Shown: positions 8,749 through 16,919, counted from the first letter of the stretch. The stretch: 46,291 nucleotides of DNA from CAZOEL01 sp964578835 (GCA_964578835.1 CAZOEL010000059.1:1-46291), one strand, 5' to 3'. A program made the numbers and translations. Notes: generated by a model not told the origin, from the sequence alone.

Positions 8749-9501
8749 ATGCTGTTTTCTTTGTTAGCCTTTATGACGGTATTTACGGCAGTTGTGCTCG
8801 TACATGAATTCGGTCACTTTTGGACCGCCAGAAAGAGTGGGGTAAAAGTCTACGAATTTTCAATAGGGTTTCCGTTCAGCCCGCGCTTGTTCACGCTTTT
8901 CCGTCAGAAAGAAACGGAGTTCACCGTAAGGTTGCTTCCGCTGGGCGGGTTTGTGAGCTTTTCACAAGACGGCGGAGAAGACGATACGGAACTGCTCGAG
9001 GCCTCTCATGCTAAAAGAGCGCTTATCCTTTCAGCAGGTTCTCTCTTCAACATTGGATTCGGCATCATCATGCTCGCGCTGGCTTTTGTCGCTGGAAAAG
9101 GTCTTGATCCAGCTGACGCGCTGTTTTTGAGCGCAAAGACGGTGTGGGAAATTATCTCCGGAACGATCCTGTTCCTGATGAACCTGTTTACGGGCCAAGG
9201 CTCGATGGAAGGAGTATCCGGTCCTGTCGGGATTGCCGCAATGGCTGGGCAGGCTGCGGGCAAAGGGCTTCTAAGTCTTTGCTATTTCACGGGCATATTG
9301 AGCATCAGCCTTGGCGTCATGAATCTGCTTCCTCTGCCGGCGCTCGATGGCGGCCAATTGGTCATGCTATTCATAGAGTCGGTCAGGAGAAAGCCTCTCA
9401 GCCCCAAAGCCTATCAACTGGCTACGGCCGTCGGTCTTGCGCTGTTTCTCATTTTTACTCTGGCGGTGACTTATAAGGATGTTCTAAAGCTTATGGCCTG
9501 A
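8749..9501 (+). CDS. Site-2 protease family (M50) membrane metalloprotease, PDZ-less
   Basis: A 250-residue integral membrane zinc protease. The first membrane helix carries HEFGH (residues 19-23) and the last metal ligand is in NLLPLPALDGG near residue 200. The family includes RseP, which cleaves transmembrane anti-sigma factors. This protein is much shorter than RseP (usually 350-450 residues): between the two motifs there is no room for a full PDZ domain. GGAGGG precedes the ATG by about 7 nt. It lies upstream of the LPS gene waaA; an envelope-stress role is inference. Confidence 0.88.
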   Translation: MLFSLLAFMTVFTAVVLVHEFGHFWTARKSGVKVYEFSIGFPFSPRLFTLFRQKETEFTVRLLPLGGFVSFSQDGGEDDTELLEASHAKRALILSAGSLFNIGFGIIMLALAFVAGKGLDPADALFLSAKTVWEIISGTILFLMNLFTGQGSMEGVSGPVGIAAMAGQAAGKGLLSLCYFTGILSISLGVMNLLPLPALDGGQLVMLFIESVRRKPLSPKAYQLATAVGLALFLIFTLAVTYKDVLKLMA

Positions 9502-9529
9502 AATGGATTCGCACAGGATAGATAAGGAC

Positions 9530-9551
9530 GCCCGCCGCCGCTGCGGTGGGC
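9530..9551 (+). terminator. Small hairpin between protease and waaA genes
   Basis: GCCCGCCGC (9530-9538) and GCGGTGGGC (9543-9551) form a 9-bp stem with one G-T pair and a 4-nt loop, just before the waaA ribosome site (AGGAG at 9555-9559). There is no T-run, so it may be an RNA-processing or translation-control hairpin instead of a terminator. Confidence 0.35.
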
Positions 9552-9567
9552 TCTAGGAGCGTGATAT

Positions 9568-10881
9568 TTGTTTTCTGCTCGTTTGGCGTACAATTTGATC
9601 TTATGCGCTGCAGGCTACGGGGCGGTTAAAGCTCTTTCGCACAAATCGCCTGAAGACCCGATCTTCCGGAGAGGGCGGTCGGGTCGCTATGAATATGATT
9701 TTTCCCGTGACAAGCGGCCTCGCTTGTGGCTTCACGCCGCTTCCGTCGGAGAAGTGACCGGCGCTATACCCACTTTGTACGCATTGAAGGAACGGCTTCC
9801 CCATTCGAGCCTCTATCTTAGCGTCGGCACTCCGGCCGGGTTCCGGTTCGCCTGCGCGCAAGCTCCCGAAGGAATACGCGTTTTGCCGTTTCCTCTCGAT
9901 TTTCCGTGGGTTCTGAGACGAGCGATCGATAAGCTGCAGCCAGACCTCTATGTCTCTTTTGAGAGCGAATTCTGGCCGAATCTCTTCCATTGTCTGGAGC
10001 GCCGGCGGATTCCCGCGCTTTTGCTGAATGGAAGGCTCTCCAAACGCTCCGCCGAGCGCTATGCGCTCATGAAGCCTCTGTTCCAGCCTGTTTTCAGACA
10101 GTTCAGGCGCCTTGCAATGCTTTCCGAAGAAGATAGGGAGAACGCGCTCAAGCTTGGAGTCGAGCCCGCGCGAACGACAGTCCTTGGCAGTTCCAAGTAC
10201 GATGGACTCCTTGTGAAGGCCCGTCCCGAGAAAGAAGCTTTCTGGCGTCGTATGCTCGCCATCCCGGAAGGACTTCCGGTTGTTGTGGGTGGAAGCTTGC
10301 GCGGCTCCGAGTGCTTGGCGCTCCTCGAGGTATTCCATGAGCTTGCTTCATTAGAGCCGCGTCTGCTCGGCGTTTTTGTTCCAAGACATTTGGAGCGCGT
10401 ACCCGAAATGGCCCGCTGGCTGGCTGAGAAGAAGATTGCCTTTCAATTTCTTTCCCAAATCGAGCAAGGGAAAGAATCGAGAACGGCGCCTCTGGTTCTT
10501 GTCGATCGCATCGGAATCTTATTCGATCTTTATTCCCTGGGAGAGCTCATATTTTGTGGCGGCACTCTGGAACCCATAGGAGGCCATAATATACTGGAGC
10601 CGGCCGCCTGGAAAAAGCCTGTTTTTTACGGCCCGCACTTGCAGAAGGTTTTAAGAGAACATAAGGTTTTACAAAGCGCTGGAGGCAGCTTCACCGTTCA
10701 GAGCTCAAAAGAACTGCTCGATCACTGGAAGTCCTGGCTCGAGCGGCTCCAAGATCTTCATGTGCATGGTGAGAATGCCATGTCGGCGCTGAGAGAGCTT
10801 GGCGGCGTTACCGCAAAACATGTGGAGCTCATTGTGGATGTTCTTGTTGACGCTGGATTTTATTCGTCAGAGGGTTTGTAA
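9568..10881 (+). CDS. waaA: 3-deoxy-D-manno-octulosonic acid (KDO) transferase
   Basis: A 437-residue GT30 glycosyltransferase that transfers KDO from CMP-KDO to lipid A at the inner membrane. Family signatures: an N-terminal hydrophobic anchor, LWLHAASVGEV, FESEFWPNLF, GSSKYDG, and the nucleotide-sugar block FCGGTLEPIGGHNILEPAAW. The start is a TTG: AGGAG lies 8 nt upstream and no in-frame ATG exists until deep in the gene. Only 66 bp separate it from the protease gene, so an operon is likely. It confirms that the organism makes lipopolysaccharide. Confidence 0.93.
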   Translation: MFSARLAYNLILCAAGYGAVKALSHKSPEDPIFRRGRSGRYEYDFSRDKRPRLWLHAASVGEVTGAIPTLYALKERLPHSSLYLSVGTPAGFRFACAQAPEGIRVLPFPLDFPWVLRRAIDKLQPDLYVSFESEFWPNLFHCLERRRIPALLLNGRLSKRSAERYALMKPLFQPVFRQFRRLAMLSEEDRENALKLGVEPARTTVLGSSKYDGLLVKARPEKEAFWRRMLAIPEGLPVVVGGSLRGSECLALLEVFHELASLEPRLLGVFVPRHLERVPEMARWLAEKKIAFQFLSQIEQGKESRTAPLVLVDRIGILFDLYSLGELIFCGGTLEPIGGHNILEPAAWKKPVFYGPHLQKVLREHKVLQSAGGSFTVQSSKELLDHWKSWLERLQDLHVHGENAMSALRELGGVTAKHVELIVDVLVDAGFYSSEGL

Positions 10882-10920
10882 AACATTAATTGGTCTTAAA
10901 ATGATATTACGCTATCCGAG

Positions 10921-11076
10921 GTGATTGACAACTGGACCGATGTGGGCTATCAGGCTTTCTGGCCGACCAACTGCGGTCTTGTTGATGTGGAGGCAAGTTT
11001 TCAAATGATGTTGGAACGGTTCAGGTCGGGCCAAACATATGTCAACGACGCGATCCGTTGTTGCGTGAAGATATGA
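10921..11076 (+). CDS. Small protein of unknown function (51 aa)
   Basis: A GTG-initiated frame of 51 codons ends in TGA 13 bp before the next gene. The translated segment includes VGYQAFWPTNCGLVDVEASF and ends YVNDAIRCCVKI, a protein-like composition. GAG just before the GTG is only a weak ribosome site. I do not recognise the family. It may be a real small gene co-transcribed with 11090-11512, or the 3' remnant of a longer one. It was found by direct translation because it is below the usual length cut-off. Confidence 0.4.
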   Translation: MIDNWTDVGYQAFWPTNCGLVDVEASFQMMLERFRSGQTYVNDAIRCCVKI

Positions 11077-11089
11077 GAGGAGACTGGCG

Positions 11090-11512
11090 ATGGCGCGAGA
11101 ATATCGGCCTAATGCAAGGGAATCTGCAGTTATTTCAAGGCTCGATCATGCGAAGGAGTCCCAGAGATACAACGCACTGAGCCTGCTGAGGCAGAATATC
11201 GAAGAACTGAGCGATCGAATCTCCATGAAGCTCATCGAAGAGAGATTGATCGAGACGACGAGCAAAGACGACTTGGATAGACAAATCCATTTTGCTCTCG
11301 AAACCCTTCTCTCCGCAGACGAATTTGATGTACAGTATCAAACCGCCAACTTGAGGTCTTTAGTCCCCCGGCCCAATTTCATCAGCATCTACGTAACCTC
11401 ATTCATCATTGAAAAGTTAATCGACCACAAATCGATCGTTGAGATCTACGGGACGGATGAAGATATCTATGGTTGTGTGAACAGGCAAGTCATAAAGGTA
11501 ATAGCGGTTTAG
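11090..11512 (+). CDS. Conserved-looking protein of unknown function (140 aa)
   Basis: A 140-residue, charged, probably cytosolic protein with no membrane segment or metal motif. The first ~80 residues look helical (HAKESQRYNALSLLRQNIEE) and the rest has alternating hydrophobic residues (FISIYVTSFIIEKLIDHKSI). GAGAGGAG lies 8 nt before the ATG, supporting real translation. It follows the 51-codon frame at 13 bp, suggesting a two-gene unit. It ends just before a palindromic repeat cluster. No family is recognised and no function is proposed. Confidence 0.65.
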   Translation: MAREYRPNARESAVISRLDHAKESQRYNALSLLRQNIEELSDRISMKLIEERLIETTSKDDLDRQIHFALETLLSADEFDVQYQTANLRSLVPRPNFISIYVTSFIIEKLIDHKSIVEIYGTDEDIYGCVNRQVIKVIAV

Positions 11513-11520
11513 ACGAAATC

Positions 11521-11703
11521 TTTGTTGGCGCGCATAAGGGTTGGGATACGCCACCCGATCGTGCTTCGATACCTCAGCATGATCGGGGATGTTCTGGGAT
11601 AAGCCATCCGATCGTGCTGAGGTATCGAAGCATGATCGGGGATGTTCGCCCTTCGATACTTCAGGGCGAACGGCACACCCGAACCCTTATGCGCGCCAAC
11701 AAA
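11521..11703. repeat. Nested palindromic repeat cluster
   Basis: A perfect 22-bp inverted pair (11521-11542 and 11682-11703, starting TTTGTTGGCGCGCATAAGGG) encloses three smaller palindromic units. Units 1 and 2 share the flanks CGATCG...TGATCGGGGATGTTC in direct orientation, but their cores are exact reverse complements (TGCTTCGATACCTCAGCA at 11562-11579; TGCTGAGGTATCGAAGCA at 11615-11632). A third, GTTCGCCC...GGGCGAAC, at 11644-11671 resembles a widespread REP-type hairpin. The right arm overlaps the end of the radical SAM gene. Confidence 0.8.
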
Positions 11704-13102
11704 TCTTTTGCTGCGGAATTTCCTGCCGGTTTGCGCTCGAGCTTGCAACACGAGTCCGGCGGGCAAGATCCTTGAGACATTGGAGATCCGAGGTGGAAAA
11801 GTCGGATCTTCTGCATGCAAAGAATGTATTGTTGTGATAGAGGGGCTCTCCCGCGAGATCGAATTGGGAGGATTGGCATGCTTCCCGCCACAAAACGGTT
11901 CCGGGGAGCGGCGAATATTCGGCGAGAAAGGGCTGCGCCCCGGCCTTTTCAACAATGTAAATAGCTTCCTCTACCTCTTGCGGGCTTTGACCGGGAAGCC
12001 CGCAAAGCAAGTAAACGCCGATCTGCCCGGAAGAAAAGCCCGCCTTCTGTAGATTTTCCACAGCCGAAAAGAACATCTCCATTTCTACTTTGCCGCCAAG
12101 CTCCCGTTGTCTGTCTGGTCGAGTCGTTTCAAGGCCGAGGCGCAAAGTAACGAAGCCGCTCTCATGAAGAAGGCTGCACCAGTCTGGAGTGAGAGCCCTT
12201 ATGTGGAGGGCGTTGGGAGTATGGAAGCGCACGGAGAGCTTTTCTTCGATTACCCTCTTTAGAGCGGGCTTCAGGGTTTGTTCCGCCTCTAACAAGAGAG
12301 CGTCGTCATAGAAAGCGAAATCGACGATTCCGTATTCCCGGCTCCATTTTGCAATCTCCTCGAAGATGGCGCCGGCGGCTTTTCTTTTCCAGTCGGGCTG
12401 GAGTATCCCGGATGCGCAGTAAGGACATCGAAAGGGGCACCCGCGGCTCGTCATCAGAGGCGCATAGTCAATATGCTGGAGAAGATCGAGGGCGGGAGGC
12501 GGAAGAGCGGCAAAGCGGCTCCATTGCTGCTTGTTCTTTAGATTGAATCCCGTAGCCGATTCCAATTTCGTGCAAAGATCCGCGTTGGAAAGCGTAACGA
12601 CCTCGCTTACGCCGATATTTCTCCGCGCGTGATCGGAGCAGAGGCGCGCGTATATTCCGCCCAGCCATATGGGCGTCTGGGGAAAGATTTCCCGCAGGAC
12701 CGACACGGTGTCGCAAACTCCTGGATACCAGTAGGTCATGATGGAGGTCACCCATATAAGATCCGGCTCGGGAGTCTCTTTAAGCCGCTTCTTAAGGCTT
12801 TCCGGATGAATGCCGTGTCGATAGTACCGCCTCGGGACGTCTCGATAGGCCTTGGGCTTGGGACTCTGCATCCTGGGAAATTTCCCGGCGCCGTAAGGCC
12901 GATCTCTCCCGGGAATTATATCCGGGCTGCCGTTCGTGCGCATATCGTGCCGGTCGAGGCAATCAACGAGGGCCACGCCGCAACCGCCTTCTCTGAGGAG
13001 AGAAGCCAGTTGCAGGAGCCCCAGGGGTTTTGCCCACATATCAAATGCGGCAAAATCCGTAATCCACGGATTGACAAGAAGAACAAAGGGCGCCTTCGCC
13101 AT
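11687..13102 (-). CDS. B12-binding-domain radical SAM protein
   Basis: A 471-residue protein with an N-terminal Rossmann-like region of the B12-binding type (LLVNPWITDFAAFDMWAKPL), then the radical SAM cluster TSRGCPFRCPYCASG near residue 230, followed by the TIM-barrel half with RLGLETTRPDRQRELGGKVE. Such proteins use S-adenosylmethionine and a 4Fe-4S cluster for radical methyl transfer or rearrangement; the substrate is unknown. The last residues, ICWRA, and the TAA stop are encoded by the right arm of the palindromic cluster at 11521-11703, so the native C-terminus has probably been replaced by a repeat insertion. The start at 13102 has only a weak ribosome site. Confidence 0.9.
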   Translation of the reverse strand: MAKAPFVLLVNPWITDFAAFDMWAKPLGLLQLASLLREGGCGVALVDCLDRHDMRTNGSPDIIPGRDRPYGAGKFPRMQSPKPKAYRDVPRRYYRHGIHPESLKKRLKETPEPDLIWVTSIMTYWYPGVCDTVSVLREIFPQTPIWLGGIYARLCSDHARRNIGVSEVVTLSNADLCTKLESATGFNLKNKQQWSRFAALPPPALDLLQHIDYAPLMTSRGCPFRCPYCASGILQPDWKRKAAGAIFEEIAKWSREYGIVDFAFYDDALLLEAEQTLKPALKRVIEEKLSVRFHTPNALHIRALTPDWCSLLHESGFVTLRLGLETTRPDRQRELGGKVEMEMFFSAVENLQKAGFSSGQIGVYLLCGLPGQSPQEVEEAIYIVEKAGAQPFLAEYSPLPGTVLWREACQSSQFDLAGEPLYHNNTFFACRRSDFSTSDLQCLKDLARRTRVASSSANRQEIPQQKICWRA

Positions 13103-13224
13103 GGAATCTCACTTCAAAAGCTATTCTTGGATTCTGAACGTAAAAACATTATAAAGAGCCTTCTGCGCCGTTTCTTATAGCGCGTGCGGAGTGGCTGGTC
13201 AAATCCAAGGGGGCGTCATCTATC

Positions 13225-13674
13225 ATGCGTGCTGTCATACAGCGGGTTTCGGAAGCTTTTGTCCGAATCAACGGTCAAGAGGTTGGGAGAATCGGTAGAG
13301 GAATTCTCGTCCTTCTCGGCGTCGGTCCGGAGGATGAAGAAGAGGATGTTCGCTATCTGGCTGAGAAGACGGCCCATCTTCGCATATTTTCAGATGAGCG
13401 GGACAAAATGAATCTATCGGTGCTCGACATCGGCGGAGGCGTCCTGGTGGTGTCGCAGTTTACTCTTTTTGGAGATTGCCGGAAGGGAAGACGGCCTTCC
13501 TATGCGGGCGCCGCCCCTCCCGATCTGGCTCGAAAGCTCTATGAGCTCTTCGTTGAAGAACTGCGCCGCTATGCGCCCGGTGTCCAAACCGGAAGATTTC
13601 AGGAAATGATGCAAGTCCATCTCATCAACGATGGCCCGGTTACGCTGCTTCTGGATAGCAGAAAGAATTTTTGA
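13225..13674 (+). CDS. dtd: D-aminoacyl-tRNA deacylase
   Basis: A 149-residue full-length Dtd, which hydrolyses D-amino acids (notably D-Tyr) and glycine mischarged on tRNA. It begins MRAVIQRVSEAFVRI and contains the conserved SQFTLFGD and, near the end, LINDGPVTLLLD (the Gly-Pro motif that inserts into the partner's active site in the dimer). GC-rich coding matches its neighbours. It is transcribed divergently from the radical SAM gene with 122 bp between, and the DUF1285-like gene follows at 26 bp, probably in the same transcript. Confidence 0.95.
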   Translation: MRAVIQRVSEAFVRINGQEVGRIGRGILVLLGVGPEDEEEDVRYLAEKTAHLRIFSDERDKMNLSVLDIGGGVLVVSQFTLFGDCRKGRRPSYAGAAPPDLARKLYELFVEELRRYAPGVQTGRFQEMMQVHLINDGPVTLLLDSRKNF

Positions 13675-13700
13675 CAACGAGAGTATCGAGAGGAGGATAA

Positions 13701-14213
13701 ATGGAGCCGAAGGATTTCATGAATGCGTCCGTGGAGAGCGGAACGGATGAAATACCGCTCTGCGGGATCTTTGTGGATGAAGAGGGAGATTGGTTTTACA
13801 AGGGAAACAAAATCCATAGAGAAGACATTATTCGGCTCTTCCTGGAAAACCTTCATCCATTTGACAACGGAAAGCTAATGATAGACTGGAATCGAAGCCG
13901 CTGTCTTTTGGAGGCTGCCGATACGCCGTTTGTCATAGCCCGGGTCGACCGACGGATCTCGAGCAGCCTTTCTGACGATGTCATCTTGTTGAGGCTCAAA
14001 TATGTTCCGGAAACTGAAGTCCTCGATCCCGCGACACTCTATGTCGGGAAGGACAACGTGCTCTATTGCCGCGTGCGGAACGGCCGTTTTGTTGCGCGTT
14101 TTTCAAGACCCGCCTACTACCAGCTTGCTGAATGGATCGCAGAGGATGCTCAAACCGGCGCTTTCTACATCGAGCTTTGCGGAAAGCAATGGCCAGTGGC
14201 CGAAGGCGCTTGA
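13701..14213 (+). CDS. DUF1285-like protein of unknown function
   Basis: A 170-residue protein with GIFVDEEGDWFYKGNKIHRE near the start, then DIIRLFLENL. This arrangement (a short sheet with GxWxxxGxxIxRxxIxxLF) resembles DUF1285 proteins, assigned here by eye. No signal peptide or catalytic motif is evident; cysteines occur at scattered positions. GAGAGGAGG precedes the ATG at 6-nt spacing. It follows dtd closely and converges on the rubrerythrin gene with 28 bp between stop codons. Function unknown. Confidence 0.72.
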   Translation: MEPKDFMNASVESGTDEIPLCGIFVDEEGDWFYKGNKIHREDIIRLFLENLHPFDNGKLMIDWNRSRCLLEAADTPFVIARVDRRISSSLSDDVILLRLKYVPETEVLDPATLYVGKDNVLYCRVRNGRFVARFSRPAYYQLAEWIAEDAQTGAFYIELCGKQWPVAEGA

Positions 14214-14241
14214 TGCGCCTTTCCGGCCTTTGTTCCGTTAC

Positions 14242-14736
14242 TTACTCAACTTTGAAGAACGCCTTTTTGTTGGAGCCGCAAACGGGGCATGCATCCGGAG
14301 GCGCTTCTCCGATGGTGTAGCCGCATATTTTACATACATAATAATCCTGCACCGGGTAGCTCTGTGGATCTTCCAATGCTTTCCTGTAAAGCTCGGCATG
14401 GATCTTTTCGACTTCGTTCGCATAGTTGAAGCTGATCTCCGCCGACTTTTGACCTTCTTCTCTAGCGTCTTCTATCATCTGCGGATACATGTTCTTGACT
14501 TCATGCACTTCACCCGAGAGGGCCTCCTCGATGTTTTCCTTTGTACCCTTCACTCCCCCCAAAACCTTGAAGTGCTTATGAGCGTGAATGGTCTCGGCTG
14601 CCGCGACCGCCCGGAAGAGCTTTGCGATTCCCTGTAAGGATTCATCTTCCGCCTTTTGGGCGAAAGCGAGGTACTTGCGATTTGCCTGGGACTCGCCTGC
14701 AAAGGCTTCTTTCAGGTTCTTTTCAGTCTTAGACAT
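14242..14736 (-). CDS. Rubrerythrin
   Basis: A 164-residue non-haem di-iron peroxidase of anaerobes that reduces H2O2 to water in the cytosol. The ferritin-like four-helix domain has the glutamate/histidine ligands in FAGESQANRKYLAFA, AAETIHAHKHF, and later NEVEKIHAELY; a C-terminal rubredoxin-like domain carries CKICGYTIGE and CPVCGSNK, which bind one FeS4 iron. The spacing is normal and the protein full length. A strong GGAGG site precedes the ATG. It fits functionally with the rubredoxins and ferritin-like protein 8 kb downstream, which could be its electron donors (inference). Confidence 0.95.
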   Translation of the reverse strand: MSKTEKNLKEAFAGESQANRKYLAFAQKAEDESLQGIAKLFRAVAAAETIHAHKHFKVLGGVKGTKENIEEALSGEVHEVKNMYPQMIEDAREEGQKSAEISFNYANEVEKIHAELYRKALEDPQSYPVQDYYVCKICGYTIGEAPPDACPVCGSNKKAFFKVE

Positions 14737-15352
14737 ACTTTTCCTCCTTTTGTTTTGGATAAAACAGCTCTACGGGATCGGAAGCTCGGCGGATACACTC
14801 CTCACCCACACCTCCACTCTATGCGGCATGAAGGCAAATTCAAACGCTTGCGCTTCTGCCGTGCTTACGCTCATTTAACGCTTATGCAGGAGAAGCCTCT
14901 TTCGCCGAAGTCAATCTCTAGAGAATGTCAAAATTAACAAGGACCAAATTAAGAAACGACCTCTCCGATGTCAATCAATGGAATGGAAATGTAAATGCGC
15001 GCTTACGCCTGAAATAAAGAGCTTGAGGATGTTTCAATAATGAGAAGCAAGGAGTAAAACAGCGCGCAGACGCGTTTATTGAGGTGGAAGATGCTAAAAT
15101 GCCAAAAGAAACACTTTTTTGACTGCGAGGTTCAAACCAAGAGAAAGGCTGCGCGGCTTTGGAAGGGAAGAAAAGACGGACATGAAATGAGCCTTGTGAG
15201 TGCAAACCAGAATCAGAATCTGAAATAGAGCTATCCGCTCCTTATCACAGCCTGCTTCATGAAAAATTCTTTCAGGTTAATCCTCCGCTTTGCCGATATA
15301 ACGCAACGAGAGGAGTTTCGTCTCTTTTTGCACAATGAGTTTTGACCTGTAA
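14737..15352. other. Long untranslated region, no gene seen
   Basis: About 600 bp between rubrerythrin and the c-di-GMP riboswitch. The rubrerythrin promoter must lie at its left edge. A 76-codon minus-strand frame at 14975-15205 has no ribosome site or recognisable features and is not called. The right part presumably contains the promoter for the riboswitch transcript. A short hairpin followed by TTTTT occurs near 15308-15330. Confidence 0.45.
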
Positions 15353-15432
15353 ATGGCAAAACATCCGAAAGGATGTGACGCAAAGCCACTGGCCTAAGTC
15401 CCAGCAACGGGATATGGCGGCAGGGTTGCCAG
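15353..15432 (+). promoter_or_regulatory. Class-I cyclic di-GMP riboswitch (GEMM)
   Basis: All GEMM-I elements are visible. P1 strands are TGGCAA (15354-15359) and TTGCCA (15426-15431). A helix ACATCC-GAAA-GGATGT (15361-15376) carries the GNRA tetraloop. Next come the invariant GACGCAAAGCCACTGGCCTAA and a second hairpin (GTCCCAGCAACGGGAT) whose side joins GGCGGCAGGGTTGCC. It ends 10 nt before the ATG at 15443, and the ribosome site (GGGAG, 15432-15436) abuts P1, so ligand binding probably controls translation initiation. The family binds c-di-GMP; the switch direction is not determined. Confidence 0.93.
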
Positions 15433-15442
15433 GGAGCTTGCC

Positions 15443-16417
15443 ATGAAGAATATCCTCAATTGGAGGGCGCTGATCCCGAAGAGATTTTCCCAGCCAGAGA
15501 ATGTCCTTAAAAATGCAAGATGCAACAATCGCGCCATGCCGGACTCCGAAATAGCCACCCCTCCCAGAATCAAGGACCTCTTGGAAATAATCGATAGGGA
15601 TCGTCCAAAGAATCTGCTCCAGTTCGACTATAGCCAACGCTATGACAGGGCAGGACAGGTGTTTTGGACTCTGAAAGACACAATCACATTGCTTTGTGAA
15701 ACCAGGGATGAGGTCTGTTATTATCAGGCTGGAGTCACCTTTATCGTTACTAAGAATGCTTTCATGAGACGCATTATAGGCTATCGCGCCGTAGGCTTGT
15801 CTTCTTCCCCGCCTCCTGCTGAAATCCATAACCTCTCCTTAATTGAAGTAGAGCTCATCCTCGGCATTCTGTCGATTATGGAGCCGGCGGTGTGTTGGTC
15901 GGTGCTGGGAAACGATCTGCATGAATTCATCAAAAGAAAGAAAAGGAAGCTAAACCTTTGGACAGGCAAGATTACCTCGCTTCTGCTAACACAAATGCTC
16001 TTGAAGACATTCTGCGGCAAGCTTTATCAAAAGCTTTCAACCATCATCAGGGACGGAATCTGGAGCGAGGCGTGCGATGCGGTCCCTACAGACGATGGAT
16101 ATGTCGCCAGGCTTACGGGATACTTGATGGGCTCTTATGAATCGGAAGCTCTCATGGAAAAGGCGCTCAATGCCCGGTGCTCCGTTTTCTACTATTCCCT
16201 CAAGACTCTGGAGGCTCTTGTAGATATGGATGTATTGGAGAGGAAAGATGCGGCGAAAAGAAAAGAGCTCATCAATAATGTCCGCCTTTGCTTCCAGCAT
16301 ATGGGCGCTCAGGTAACGACCAGTGAGATTCAATCATATATGGAAGAAGCGGACTTACACCCGAATGAGATCAAAAGAGCCATTCAGATGCTGTTGGACT
16401 CTTTCGATAACAAATAA
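15443..16417 (+). CDS. Riboswitch-controlled protein of unknown function (324 aa)
   Basis: A 324-residue protein whose ATG follows the c-di-GMP riboswitch by 10 nt and has GGGAG at 6-nt spacing, which fixes the start. No signal peptide, transmembrane helix, GGDEF, EAL, PilZ or other c-di-GMP domain is recognised. There is a basic patch (FIKRKKRKLNLW, near residue 175) followed by long predicted helices; the C-terminal third looks like a small helical domain (TTSEIQSYMEEADLHPNEIK). Because the leader senses c-di-GMP, a role in surface life, motility or adhesion is likely by analogy with other GEMM-controlled genes, but nothing in the protein proves it. A centre-inverted repeat starts 3 bp after the stop codon. 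Confidence 0.82.
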   Translation: MKNILNWRALIPKRFSQPENVLKNARCNNRAMPDSEIATPPRIKDLLEIIDRDRPKNLLQFDYSQRYDRAGQVFWTLKDTITLLCETRDEVCYYQAGVTFIVTKNAFMRRIIGYRAVGLSSSPPPAEIHNLSLIEVELILGILSIMEPAVCWSVLGNDLHEFIKRKKRKLNLWTGKITSLLLTQMLLKTFCGKLYQKLSTIIRDGIWSEACDAVPTDDGYVARLTGYLMGSYESEALMEKALNARCSVFYYSLKTLEALVDMDVLERKDAAKRKELINNVRLCFQHMGAQVTTSEIQSYMEEADLHPNEIKRAIQMLLDSFDNK

Positions 16418-16420
16418 CGA

Positions 16421-16576
16421 AATAACGCAAAAGTCACCTTTTCTTTGGACCACGAGAGACACGAAAAGTATGATGAACAATTGAAAGAGAGGCGTTCAGC
16501 TTCATGAAATTTCGCTCCTTTCGTGTTTTTCGTTGTTCAAAAAGGGCTCAGCCGGGTGAGTTTTGCGCTATTGCCA
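16421..16576. repeat. ~155-bp dispersed repeat, copy 1 (arms inverted relative to copy 2)
   Basis: The left arm AATAACGCAAAAGTCACC... and right arm GTTCAAAAAGGGCTCAGCC...GCGCTATTGCC (41 nt) are the reverse complements of the outer arms of the copy at 18628-18789. The centre, with CACGAAAAGTATGATGAACA and ATGAAATTTCG, instead matches copy 2 in direct orientation. Short CACGAAA/TTTCGTG palindromes mark the switch points. It is non-coding and begins 3 bp after the preceding stop codon. Confidence 0.88.
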
Positions 16577-16919
16577 AATAATGAAAGCTCGGCCAGGGGG
16601 ATTACAATCCGATCCACACATGGTCGCCATCTGATTGACCGTCTGTAGCGCCCGCATGGTTGACAAATTCTGTCCTTGGGCTGACCATAATTGTCATTAG
16701 GCTGCCCAAGAAAGTCACACTTATAACCTATGCCTTCTGTGGTTGCTGTGGCCTTGGATGGGAAGAGTCCATGAGGTAAGATGGCAAGTATATTGCTTGC
16801 ACCTCTTTGTATATACGACATTGATGATGATCAAGATGTAGGAGGGCTTCGCAAGATCTGGAACGGAGCGAATGACTGTTGATTTAATTGAACGCAGACT
16901 TTACCCGGGAGGTGGAAGA
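16577..16919. other. Intergenic region between repeat copy 1 and a secreted-protein gene
   Basis: This region has no convincing gene. A 94-codon minus-strand frame (16537-16821) runs into the repeat and ends there, so it is either chance or the decayed end of a gene. The plus-strand frame that joins the next CDS from 16872 is upstream of a strong ribosome site and is treated as leader. Confidence 0.4.

Noticed and set aside
9601..10338. 245-codon minus-strand open frame
   Set aside because: Shadow of waaA; no ribosome site or recognisable domain.
11521..11703. CRISPR array
   Set aside because: The units are palindromic, of unequal spacing and with inverted cores; there are no regular spacers and no cas genes.
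14975..15205. 76-codon minus-strand open frame
   Set aside because: No ribosome site and no recognisable features; probably chance.
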